A stretch of DNA of 64,000 bases. Origin: Roseovarius sp. GTDB lineage: Bacteria > Pseudomonadota > Alphaproteobacteria > Rhodobacterales > Rhodobacteraceae. Within the stretch, counting starts at the first letter, position 1, and each line of letters begins with the position of its first letter. A program made the translations under genes and the position numbers. The notes below the pieces were generated by a model that saw only the letters and a list, made by a program, of their open reading frames with translations, searched no databases and was not told where the DNA came from. Of the stretch, positions 25,324 to 33,375 are shown one piece after another. Location of the stretch: positions 1-64,000 of the forward strand of contig NZ_JALUXE010000034.1 of NCBI RefSeq assembly GCF_027019125.1. The letters are read 5' to 3'.

Positions 25324-27639
25324 ATGATGGCGCCGCGCATATTCATCATAATGGCCGTGTTCCAGCCAGAGCCTGAGTATCTGGCGGCGCAGATGAGGTC
25401 GCTTGCGGATCAGAGCCATGAGGATCGTCATCTGGTGGCGGTGATTGCCGACACCAGTTCTGCGGCGCTGGTCGCGACGACAGCAGCGGCCGCAGCCCCG
25501 AACCTGCCCCTGACGGTAATTCCCAGCGATGTTCCACTCGACGCGGTGCGGGCCTTCGAGGCGGGGCTGAGCGAGGCGCTGAACCTGATCGACGCCCAGG
25601 GGCTGGACGAGGACGCGGCGTTGATCGCGCTCTGCGATCAGGATGACATCTGGCATGCCGATCGACTGGAGCGCGGGGTTGCGGCGCTTGCGGCCAGCGG
25701 TGCGGATCTTGTTCACAGCGATGCACGCCTTGTAGGGCCGGATGGGACGACCGAGTTGCACCGCTCGATGTTCGCGTTTGAGCGGCGCAAGAAGAGGCCC
25801 GGCCTGCGTGGCCTGCTGTATCGCAACAATATCACCGGCATGACCATGCTGATGCGGCCCCGGCTGGTGCGGCTGGCGCTGCCCTTTCCACCGCAGAGCG
25901 GGGTGCATTTCTACCATGATCTCTGGCTTGGCCTCCTGGCCTCGGCCACGGGCGGGGTGCATCTGATCGACGCGCCTCTGGTGGATTATCGCCAGCATCA
26001 GAGCAACGTGATGGGGGCGATTGACCGCAGCCAGGCCAAAGGACCACGCTGGAAGCGCCCCGACGCCATGTGGATGCGCAAAGAGGCCACCGCCTATGCG
26101 CTGGCACGCTACCTCGGGCAGTCGACCTATAACCGGCTGAGCGATGCCGTCACCGACGGCCGCCTGAAACATGGCGAGGCCAAAACCGCGCCGCTGCGCC
26201 CCTATCTGCGCCGCATGCGCGGGATGGGCATACATCTGCGCGATGCCCTCGCCCTGGGGCTTCAGGGGCACGCAGGGCTGGCGCGGATCGCGGCCGGATT
26301 CACCGTGGTCAGCGCCGGACGCGCCATCTGGAGCCTGCGGGAAGCGCTTGGACCGGGGCTGCGAAATGCTATCGACGCATTTGATACGCGGCTCTATTCG
26401 CTGTCACCGGGCATGTCACCGCGCCCACCCCAGAGTTTCTCCGGTCCGGCAAAGGCACCGGTCAAGCACGAGTCCATTGTCGATCTGCGCAAGGAACCGC
26501 GCTTTGTGCCAGAGTTCACGGCACCCCATGCCGCGCTGAACATCCTTGTGCCGACACTCAACCCGACCGAAATCTTTGCCGGGATTGCCACCGCGCTCGA
26601 CATCGGGCTTGGACTTGCGGTGCGCGGCTATGCCGTGCGGTTCATCGCCACCGATCTGCCGTTGTCCTCTCCGGGCACGTCGCGGAGCTTCGTGCTGGGG
26701 CGTCTTGGACAGGCGCAGCACCTCGAGGCGGTCGCAGCACGGATAAGCCTTCTCTGCGGCGTGCAGAGCGAAACGCTCTCGCTCCATCCCGGGGATATGT
26801 TCATGGCGACCGCCTGGTGGAGCGCGCATGTAGCGGAAAAGCTGATCCGGCGTCACGAGATGGCACAGGCACGGTTTCTCTATCTCATTCAGGATTACGA
26901 GCCGCATTTCTATGCCTGGGGTCCGGAATTCGCCGATGCCATGGCCAGCTATCACTTTGATTTCGATCCGGTGTTCAACACGACCCTGCTGCGTGACTGG
27001 TTCGACCAGCAAGGGTTCGGGTTTGCCTCAGGGGATGCTCTGGCATTTCATCCGTCGATCGACATCGCGCGCTACAGCCATGTCGCGCGCCGCGAGGCGG
27101 GCAATGGCCCGCGCCGCCTGGCGCTCTATGGGCGGCCCGACGTGCCGCGCAATATGTATGCCACCGCAATCGAGGCGCTCGCACGGTTCGTCACCCGAGA
27201 GAATCTGCGCCCCGAGGAAATCGAACTCATATCCATCGGACAGCATCACGGCGATGTCACCCTGCCAGCGGGGCATGTGCTTCGGAGTCTCGGCAAACTG
27301 CCGTGGGAGGATTACCCCGACTATCTGGGCACGGTCGATCTGGGCCTGTCGCTGATGTATTCGCCGCACCCCAGCCACCCACCGCTGGAAATGGCGGCCG
27401 CAGGGGTGCGGGTTGTCACCAACGGCTTTGGCCCCAAGGACCTGAGCCGGTTGAGCCCCGCCATCCTCTCCGTGCCTGCCACGGCACCGGATCTGGCCGA
27501 TGCCCTCAGCACAGCGTGGCACGCCGCCCCGGTGGGCAAATCTGAGCGCGAGATTGATCTGCGCGATCTTGGCAGCCATCCGGAGGAGATGATCGACCAT
27601 CTTGCCAATCGGCTTGCCACACGCCTTGCACGGCCCTAG
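25324..27639 (+). CDS. Two-domain glycosyltransferase (GT2 + WsaF-like GT)
   Basis: A 771-residue protein. The N-terminal GT2 domain (about 1-270) has MAVFQPEPEYLAAQMRSLAD, the metal/nucleotide motif ALCDQDDIWHADRLE at about residue 101, and HFYHDLWLGLLASATGGVHL. A linker follows to about 375. The C-terminal domain resembles rhamnosyltransferase WsaF and related GT4-like enzymes: LNILVPTLNPTEIFAGIATA, then FLYLIQDYEPHFYAWGPEF, LALYGRPDVPRNMYATAIEA and LMYSPHPSHPPLEMAAAGVR. There is no signal peptide. The protein probably adds two sugars in succession to a surface polysaccharide. The ATG was preferred to a TTG five codons earlier. Confidence 0.82.
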   Translation: MMAPRIFIIMAVFQPEPEYLAAQMRSLADQSHEDRHLVAVIADTSSAALVATTAAAAAPNLPLTVIPSDVPLDAVRAFEAGLSEALNLIDAQGLDEDAALIALCDQDDIWHADRLERGVAALAASGADLVHSDARLVGPDGTTELHRSMFAFERRKKRPGLRGLLYRNNITGMTMLMRPRLVRLALPFPPQSGVHFYHDLWLGLLASATGGVHLIDAPLVDYRQHQSNVMGAIDRSQAKGPRWKRPDAMWMRKEATAYALARYLGQSTYNRLSDAVTDGRLKHGEAKTAPLRPYLRRMRGMGIHLRDALALGLQGHAGLARIAAGFTVVSAGRAIWSLREALGPGLRNAIDAFDTRLYSLSPGMSPRPPQSFSGPAKAPVKHESIVDLRKEPRFVPEFTAPHAALNILVPTLNPTEIFAGIATALDIGLGLAVRGYAVRFIATDLPLSSPGTSRSFVLGRLGQAQHLEAVAARISLLCGVQSETLSLHPGDMFMATAWWSAHVAEKLIRRHEMAQARFLYLIQDYEPHFYAWGPEFADAMASYHFDFDPVFNTTLLRDWFDQQGFGFASGDALAFHPSIDIARYSHVARREAGNGPRRLALYGRPDVPRNMYATAIEALARFVTRENLRPEEIELISIGQHHGDVTLPAGHVLRSLGKLPWEDYPDYLGTVDLGLSLMYSPHPSHPPLEMAAAGVRVVTNGFGPKDLSRLSPAILSVPATAPDLADALSTAWHAAPVGKSEREIDLRDLGSHPEEMIDHLANRLATRLARP

Positions 27640-27650
27640 AAGCCTGCCAC

Positions 27651-28490
27651 ATGACCCAAAAGATCATCCTGCATATCGGCTCGCCCAAATGTGGCTCGAC
27701 CTATCTCCAGCGCGTGATGCTACAGAATTCCGAGACGCTGTTGCAGCACGGCATTCACTATCCCGCGCCGCCCGGAACGCATCCCGGCAATGCCGGTGAT
27801 ATCGCCGACATCACCAAAGCCGAAGTGGCCGCCATGTTCATGGATGGTGTGCACACCGTCGTGCTGAGCCACGAGGATCTCTATGCGCTCTCGAAACGGG
27901 GCATTGCGCTTTCAGAGATCGCCAAGGAGGCCGGGATTGCGGTGCAACTTCTGGTGTTCCTGCGCCCGTTCAGTGACTTCGTGTTTGGCGATTATTCGCA
28001 ATTCATGAAGCAGTTTTTCGATACCTTCCTGGCAGAACGCAAACCCTATGGCGGGCGCGATTTCGAGACTTTCGCCAAGCGCCGGATCGACACGATGAAG
28101 CCCGCCACCTATTTGACGAACTGGGGCAAGCTGTTTCCCGACCTGCCGATCATTCTGGACAGTCACCGCAATATCCAACCCGTGCTCGGCGCGGTTCTGG
28201 GCCATCCCGAGGGCATGAACTGGGAGGTGCCGCACCACCATACCAACCCCTCGTTGCGGATGCAGGATTGCGACATCATCGCGGCTGCCATGCTCGATCC
28301 GGCCTGTGCCGATGACGACATCCGGCAAATGTTCACGACCGCGTTTCACCACACGCAAGAGCCGGACATGGGCCGCAGCCCAGAGCGGATCGCATGGCTG
28401 GAAGAGCAGTTTCGCCCGCATAACGAGGCTCTGCTGACACAGTTCGGCTTTGACAACCGCGCGCCGGTGCGCCGCGACGTCGAGGTCTGA
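27651..28490 (+). CDS. Sulfotransferase-like P-loop protein A
   Basis: A 279-residue protein opening MTQKIILHIGSPKCGSTYLQ. The GSPKCGSTYLQ loop (about residues 10-20) matches the PAPS 5'-phosphosulfate loop of sulfotransferases. VVLSHEDLYALS (about residues 67-78) and VQLLVFLRPFSDFVFGDYSQ (about 100-119; the LRPFSD is the 3'-phosphate-binding R-x6-S-like region) follow. The family transfers sulfate from PAPS to hydroxyls of carbohydrates or other acceptors. It is 11 bases after the glycosyltransferase gene, so the two are probably co-transcribed and act on the same polymer. It has no signal peptide. The acceptor is unknown. Confidence 0.7.
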   Translation: MTQKIILHIGSPKCGSTYLQRVMLQNSETLLQHGIHYPAPPGTHPGNAGDIADITKAEVAAMFMDGVHTVVLSHEDLYALSKRGIALSEIAKEAGIAVQLLVFLRPFSDFVFGDYSQFMKQFFDTFLAERKPYGGRDFETFAKRRIDTMKPATYLTNWGKLFPDLPIILDSHRNIQPVLGAVLGHPEGMNWEVPHHHTNPSLRMQDCDIIAAAMLDPACADDDIRQMFTTAFHHTQEPDMGRSPERIAWLEEQFRPHNEALLTQFGFDNRAPVRRDVEV

Positions 28491-28536
28491 AAAGCCCAGG
28501 GTCGGGCAGAGGCCACCGGCCCCGCCAGACGAGGTA

Positions 28537-29211
28537 TCAGCCGGAGTTTGCCTTGCCTGTTTTCATCAATTCCCTATGGCGCGCGATGGCCTCGTCCACG
28601 TCGTCATAGAGGGTCAGGCATCCATCCTCGAGCACACCGGCACGATTACAGAGCCGTTTGACCTGCGCCATGTTATGCGTCACCATGATCGCCCCGCTCT
28701 GCGTGACGCGCTCCGCAAAGAGATGTTCGGATTTCTCGCGAAAGGCGGCGTCGCCGACCGCTGTCACCTCGTCCACAAGATACGTTTCGAAGTGTATGCC
28801 CATCGACACCCCGAAGGCGAGGCGCGAGCGCATCCCCGAGGAATAGGTGCGCACCGGCAGGTAGAAATGTTGCCCCAGCCCGGCAAAGTCCACGACGAAA
28901 TCGACCAGTTCCGCCGTGTCCACGCCATATACCCGCGCGATGAAGCGGACATTCTGTAGCCCGGTCATCTCGGGATGAAAGCTCCCGGCAAAGCCCACCG
29001 GCCAGGAAATCGTGCCTGTGCTGATCACCTCGCCGCTGTCAGGGTCCATGGAACCCGACAGCATCTTGAGCAGGCTCGATTTGCCCGCGCCGTTGCGCCC
29101 GAGAATGGCCACCACCGTGCGATCCGGGAACACGGCAGAGATGTTGTCCGCAACCACCTTGTGGCGCCCGTTGAGCACGAAGGTCTTGCACAGGTTGCGT
29201 ATCTCGATCAT
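28537..29211 (-). CDS. kpsT: ABC-2 type polysaccharide exporter ATP-binding protein
   Basis: A 224-residue ABC ATPase with Walker A GRNGAGKSS at residues 38-46, the signature region TYSSGMRSRLAFGVSMG, Walker B with TYLVDEVTAVGD and the switch His in MVTHNM. The short length and PVGFAGSFHPEMTGLQNVRF match KpsT/CtrD-type capsule exporters. It energises transport of lipid-linked polysaccharide across the inner membrane with KpsM, here on the opposite strand at 30552. Its start lies 13 bases after the kpsE stop on the same strand. Confidence 0.9.
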   Translation of the reverse strand: MIEIRNLCKTFVLNGRHKVVADNISAVFPDRTVVAILGRNGAGKSSLLKMLSGSMDPDSGEVISTGTISWPVGFAGSFHPEMTGLQNVRFIARVYGVDTAELVDFVVDFAGLGQHFYLPVRTYSSGMRSRLAFGVSMGIHFETYLVDEVTAVGDAAFREKSEHLFAERVTQSGAIMVTHNMAQVKRLCNRAGVLEDGCLTLYDDVDEAIARHRELMKTGKANSG

Positions 29212-29224
29212 CGGACGCGTCCGC

Positions 29225-30463
29225 TCAGCGCCTGTCGCGCAGGGAATAATAGACCATCACAAGAATCGACCAGGACAATAGCGAGAAGCCCGCGATCATC
29301 AAAAGCAACAGTTCGCGCCGCGGATACTCTGCGGTTTCGGCCAGGGTCGGCGAAATATGAGTGGCGAGATAGCGCGATTGCCGCTGCGCCTCGGCAAAGG
29401 CGACATCGCGGGCGGCGAGGGCCGAGAGATAGCTCTTTTCGGCGAACTGCCGTTCGAGTTCGAGGGCCTGATATTCTTCGAGCAACTCGGAATACTGCTG
29501 AACCCCGGACACGCGAGAGGACCCCCCGAACGTCGAGCGCTCGTCGTCGATCAGTTTCTGGATCGCCGCGATCTTGCGGTTGGCCTGATTGACACGGGGA
29601 TCGCTCTCATTGGCAGTGTCGAGCAAAAGCTCCAGCTCGATCTGCGCCTCGGCCATCTGCGCGCTGAGCGAGTTCAGAAGGCCCATCTGCCCCTGAACAT
29701 CCGCCGCCGGATCGACGATCTGTGTCCGATTGCGGAAGCTGGTGAGAGACCTGTTGGAAACCTTGAGCCGCTCCTCGGCGCGTGCCAATTCTTCCTCGGC
29801 ATAGCGCATGGCGTCGGCGCGGGCGATGGCCGACAGCTCGTTTATCATGTTGCTGCTCTCGGTGAACACCACCTCGGCCACGGCCTTGGCATCCTGCGGA
29901 TCGAAGGCGAGCACGCGAATTTCCACCAGCCCACTGCTGCGGTCATAGAAAATCTTGACCATGCGCTGCCAGTAGGACAGCAGCGCCTCGATCCTTGTAT
30001 CTTCTCCGAGCGTGAATACCGGATCGCCGGGGCGCTGGTAAATCTCCGCCATGTCGAGCTGATCGTTCACGGCGCGCACGATTTGCGGGCTCTGGATGAA
30101 TTCGTAGAGAATGTCCGTGTCCGAGGAACTGGACCCCGACAACTCTGTGATGCCGCCCAAGAGCTCGATGGCAGAGCCGATTTCCTCTGTGCGCACGGAA
30201 AAGCCGACATGGCTTGCGTATTGGTCGCGCGCGATAGTGTAGAGATACCAGCCCGACACCGCCACAGGCAGGACAAACCACAGAACAAAGCTGAGCATAA
30301 TGATGATGTGCCGCCGGCGCAGACTCGCCGGTTTGGCAGGTGGCCGCACGGGCGTCTGGGGGGACGGGGCCTGAACCACGTTCGGACCCGGCCCTGTTTT
30401 TGGGGCGGCCCCCTGTTCAGAGGGTTGGGCCACTTTTTCCGCGGGAGAATTGGACTGGTTCAA
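29225..30463 (-). CDS. kpsE: Capsule polysaccharide export inner-membrane protein, KpsE/chain-length type
   Basis: About 412 residues. A Pro/Gln-rich cytoplasmic start leads to a first membrane helix (HIIIMLSFVLWFVLPVAVSG) after about 70 residues. A long periplasmic part with coiled coils follows (MRYAEEELARAEERLKVSNR, DTANESDPRVNQANRKIAAI), then a second membrane helix near the C-terminus (LLLMIAGFSLLSWSILVMVY). This is the Wzz/KpsE polysaccharide co-polymerase layout. The start is uncertain: no ATG fits without running over the divergent kpsM. I chose the TTG at 30463 with AAAGAG upstream; a TTG at 30523 is also open. It is probably co-transcribed with kpsT. Confidence 0.82.
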   Translation of the reverse strand: MNQSNSPAEKVAQPSEQGAAPKTGPGPNVVQAPSPQTPVRPPAKPASLRRRHIIIMLSFVLWFVLPVAVSGWYLYTIARDQYASHVGFSVRTEEIGSAIELLGGITELSGSSSSDTDILYEFIQSPQIVRAVNDQLDMAEIYQRPGDPVFTLGEDTRIEALLSYWQRMVKIFYDRSSGLVEIRVLAFDPQDAKAVAEVVFTESSNMINELSAIARADAMRYAEEELARAEERLKVSNRSLTSFRNRTQIVDPAADVQGQMGLLNSLSAQMAEAQIELELLLDTANESDPRVNQANRKIAAIQKLIDDERSTFGGSSRVSGVQQYSELLEEYQALELERQFAEKSYLSALAARDVAFAEAQRQSRYLATHISPTLAETAEYPRRELLLLMIAGFSLLSWSILVMVYYSLRDRR

Positions 30464-30551
30464 ATCGTGCTCTTTGGTCTGTTGTTGTCCGATCACATCT
30501 GTCGGATGGGGATTTTCTATCAAAGGACAGGGTGATACACCATCCGTCAAG

Positions 30552-31352
30552 ATGACAAATATGACCTTTCCCCCTGCCCTTCCGCGCAAGCAGACAGGCA
30601 CCGTCCAGACGGTGGTCGCGCTCATGCTGCGCGAAATGTCCTCGACCTACGGGCGCTCGTCTTTGGGGTATCTCTGGGCCATTCTGGAGCCCGTGGCGGG
30701 TATTTTCCTGCTGACCTTCATCTTTTCCCTGGCCTTCCGAAGTCCAAGTCTCGGCACCAGTTTTCCGCTGTTCTTTGCAACGGGTATTCTGCCGTTCATG
30801 GCCTATATGGACATCAGCAACAAGATGTCGGTGGCGCTGCGGTATTCCAAGCAGTTGTTATTCTATCCTGGCGTCACCTACACCGACGCGCTGATTGCGC
30901 GCTTTCTTCTGAACGCGATGACAAGCATCATGATTGCAGTGACCCTCCTGCCCATGATCATCATTTTCTATGACATCAACGTCATCGTCGACATCAAGGC
31001 CATTGCCCTGGGTTACACGCTCGCGTTTGCACTCGGGGCAGGTGTCGGGACGATCAATTGCTTTTTGCTTTCGGTCTTTCCGATCTGGGAACGGGCATGG
31101 GCGGTCTTGAACCGCCCTATGTTCATTGTTTCCGGCGTCATCGTCCTGATCGATACCGTGCCTTTGCCCTACCGGGACTGGATGTGGTGGAATCCGTTGA
31201 TCCATCCCGTCGGACTGGTGCGCCGGGGAATTTACAGCACCTATGACGCCACCTATGTCTCGTCGGCTTACGTGCTGGCGGTCTCGGGCATCACACTGGC
31301 ACTTGGGCTGTTGCTGTTGCGCCGGTATCACCGGGATATCGTCAACTTCTGA
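30552..31352 (+). CDS. kpsM: ABC-2 type polysaccharide exporter permease
   Basis: A 266-residue membrane protein with six helices. VVALMLREMSSTYGRSSLGY and LWAILEPVAGIFLLTFIFSL are the ABC-2 amphipathic and first-helix region. The last helices include ALGLLLLRRYHRDIVNF at the C-terminus, as in KpsM/CtrC. It forms the channel for KpsT. The start MTNMTFPPALP was chosen; a start three codons later is possible, and the upstream in-frame extension would cross the kpsE start. Transporter halves on opposite strands with a shared short intergenic region are unusual. Confidence 0.9.
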   Translation: MTNMTFPPALPRKQTGTVQTVVALMLREMSSTYGRSSLGYLWAILEPVAGIFLLTFIFSLAFRSPSLGTSFPLFFATGILPFMAYMDISNKMSVALRYSKQLLFYPGVTYTDALIARFLLNAMTSIMIAVTLLPMIIIFYDINVIVDIKAIALGYTLAFALGAGVGTINCFLLSVFPIWERAWAVLNRPMFIVSGVIVLIDTVPLPYRDWMWWNPLIHPVGLVRRGIYSTYDATYVSSAYVLAVSGITLALGLLLLRRYHRDIVNF

Positions 31353-32394
31353 TACGTGATCCCGTAACCGAGCGTTTGAGGCGGCTCAGGCCGAGCATAA
31401 CGCGGCTCTGCCTGCGCAGGCTGGTTTGGCCGTCGACGTGATAGGCCGCAAGAATGCCCGCGGCCTCTGCCCCGAGCGGGTTTTCGCTTGGCGCGTCGTA
31501 TTCCGGCACCATGTCGAACGCCGGAACACCCCCAAGAAAATTGCGCGCGAGCGCGGCATTCGAGGTCTCGCAATTCTGCAACAGACGTTGCCGCCGGATA
31601 TGGGTCAGCAGGAACCGCCGCTTCGGGACGGAAACCAGCCGTGGGGCCACGTCAAGGAAGCGGTCCACCTCTTGCTGAACAAGCGGCATCGAGATGCCCC
31701 GATCCAGCATTGCACGCTTGAGATAGCGCGCCGGCTCTATGAGGCCGGTCGGCGGGCTGACATTGTGATGCTTGGGGCCGGCGGCCCCCTGTGGCAGCAT
31801 ATCCGCAACACCCAGCACCTCAAGAAACCGGCGTAGCGCATAGTCGGGCCCTTGCTCTGGCCGCAAGGGCACCGCGATCACATTGTCCCGCCCCACGAAG
31901 CGGGACCAGTTCATCAGCATGGCGTTATAGTTCAGCACCTGTTTCTCGACCCGCTCGTCCAGCAGCGCCACAATTCCCCGGCGCCAGTCGGCACCGCTTT
32001 TGACATGCTGCTTGTAGTCGGACTCGATCCACAGATCCTGACGGCGGACATAACAGATCAAGCTGACATCGAAACCGGCCTGGCGGATACGCGCAACCAG
32101 ATCCTCCGCGACAGATCCGCGGGAAACGCCAAAAAGATACTCGGAACTGAGGATCACATCGCCTTCGGCACGCAGGAAATGATCGAGAAGCGACCACCCC
32201 CGCCGAGGGTCGCCCGTGATCAGGGCATTGGCGAGATGGCTGGCGTTCCCCTGCTCAGGAGCGCGCGCGCCGGGGGCAAAGTCATAGTGCAGCCCGCGCG
32301 CGGCCAGATCGTTGGCATGCTCCGCAAGATAGGCCTGAATCGACGTCGTGGCACATTTCGGCATTCCGACATGCAGAAAAAGGCGCTTGGCCAT
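31342..32394 (-). CDS. Sulfotransferase-like P-loop protein B
   Basis: A 350-residue protein starting MAKRLFLHVGMPKCATTSIQ; the GMPKCATTSIQ loop at residues 10-20 is a PAPS-binding P-loop-like motif. EGDVILSSEYLFGVSRGSVA and FDVSLICYVRRQDLWIESDY (Arg-Arg-Gln, then Ser) resemble the core sulfotransferase fold. Its C-terminal third (LVSVPKRRFLLTHIRRQRLL) is basic. The start was chosen eight codons inside the open frame at the first MAK, by similarity to the other family members. It is convergent with kpsM (stops overlap by 11 bases). Confidence 0.7.
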   Translation of the reverse strand: MAKRLFLHVGMPKCATTSIQAYLAEHANDLAARGLHYDFAPGARAPEQGNASHLANALITGDPRRGWSLLDHFLRAEGDVILSSEYLFGVSRGSVAEDLVARIRQAGFDVSLICYVRRQDLWIESDYKQHVKSGADWRRGIVALLDERVEKQVLNYNAMLMNWSRFVGRDNVIAVPLRPEQGPDYALRRFLEVLGVADMLPQGAAGPKHHNVSPPTGLIEPARYLKRAMLDRGISMPLVQQEVDRFLDVAPRLVSVPKRRFLLTHIRRQRLLQNCETSNAALARNFLGGVPAFDMVPEYDAPSENPLGAEAAGILAAYHVDGQTSLRRQSRVMLGLSRLKRSVTGSRIRS

Positions 32395-32541
32395 GATGAT
32401 CAAATGCCCTCCAGTCAATCGGGGGCAACCTAGTGACCCACGCCGCGCGAGACAAGGCGCAAAAACCCGAGCTGCGCGTTGCCAAGCAAGGCCCCGCGCA
32501 TTAAGCCGTGAGAAACGAACCCTGGGTCAAAGGCAGAGCGC

Positions 32542-33375
32542 ATGGGCTGGCGCGGCTACATTCACGATGACAGCAGAACCGTGTTCTTCTGGTCGCAAAA
32601 GGCGGCCTGCACCACGCTGTTCAACTTTATCGCCGATAACATGCCGTCACGCCCGGCCCAGAAACAGTATTTTCACGCCAACAGCGCCCCCTTTCGCGGC
32701 TGCGCCGAGGCGCTTGTGACGCGCAACTATCGCTCGGTGATCGTCGTGCGGCATCCGGTGACACGGGTCATCAGCGCCTATTTCAACAAGTTCTGTATCT
32801 ATCGCGGCAGGCCACTGCTCTGCCGCGCGGACCTGGAGCCCTTTGCGCAGGACCTCCACGATGTCTATTGCGCGCGCACCGGGGCGGATGCGCAGGACAA
32901 CAGCATGTCCTTCGAGGCGTTTCTGGACACGATCGCGCATCTGCATGCCAGCCGTCCGCGCCCCGAGAACCTGATCAACGGGCATTGGGAAACGCAGGTG
33001 CCCGCCTTCTACAAGGAGGTGGGCATCCACTATGATTACGTGGTTCATGTCGAGCGGCTGGATGTGGAACTGTCACGGGTCGCGCGCAAACTGGGATTGC
33101 GGCATACACCGCGCGTGCTCAACCGCACCCGACTGCCGGAAACCCCGGTCGAGGGCTATCTTGGCAAGCTCTCGGCGCGCCAGTTGAGCGGCATGAAATT
33201 CAACTACGAAAATTTCATTTCGCCGGAAACACTGGCGACGATCCAAGGCATTTACGACATTGATTTCAAGACGCTGGGCTATCCGCTCGACCCGCGAGAG
33301 GGGTTTCATGGCACCGGATGGGCCGGTGTGCTGAACCGGACCTTTCCAGCCCTGGGGCGCCTTACAGGAAGATGA
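32542..33375 (+). CDS. Sulfotransferase family 2 (carbohydrate type) protein C
   Basis: A 277-residue protein. The 5'-PSB-like segment TVFFWSQKAACTTLFNFIAD is at about residues 13-32, and the 3'-phosphate-binding segment SVIVVRHPVTRVISAYFNKF at about 65-84 carries the Arg and Ser that contact PAPS. This is the Sulfotransfer_2 pattern of carbohydrate sulfotransferases. Later elements are YDYVVHVERLDVELSRVARK and the C-terminal LNRTFPALGRLTGR. It lacks a membrane anchor, unlike eukaryotic members. It overlaps the convergent RTX gene by 14 bases. Confidence 0.78.
   Translation: MGWRGYIHDDSRTVFFWSQKAACTTLFNFIADNMPSRPAQKQYFHANSAPFRGCAEALVTRNYRSVIVVRHPVTRVISAYFNKFCIYRGRPLLCRADLEPFAQDLHDVYCARTGADAQDNSMSFEAFLDTIAHLHASRPRPENLINGHWETQVPAFYKEVGIHYDYVVHVERLDVELSRVARKLGLRHTPRVLNRTRLPETPVEGYLGKLSARQLSGMKFNYENFISPETLATIQGIYDIDFKTLGYPLDPREGFHGTGWAGVLNRTFPALGRLTGR

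Noticed and set aside
28490..28537. A terminator between sulfotransferase A and kpsT
   Set aside because: GC-rich inverted pieces are present, but the best stem is only four base pairs before TTTTC, too weak to call.
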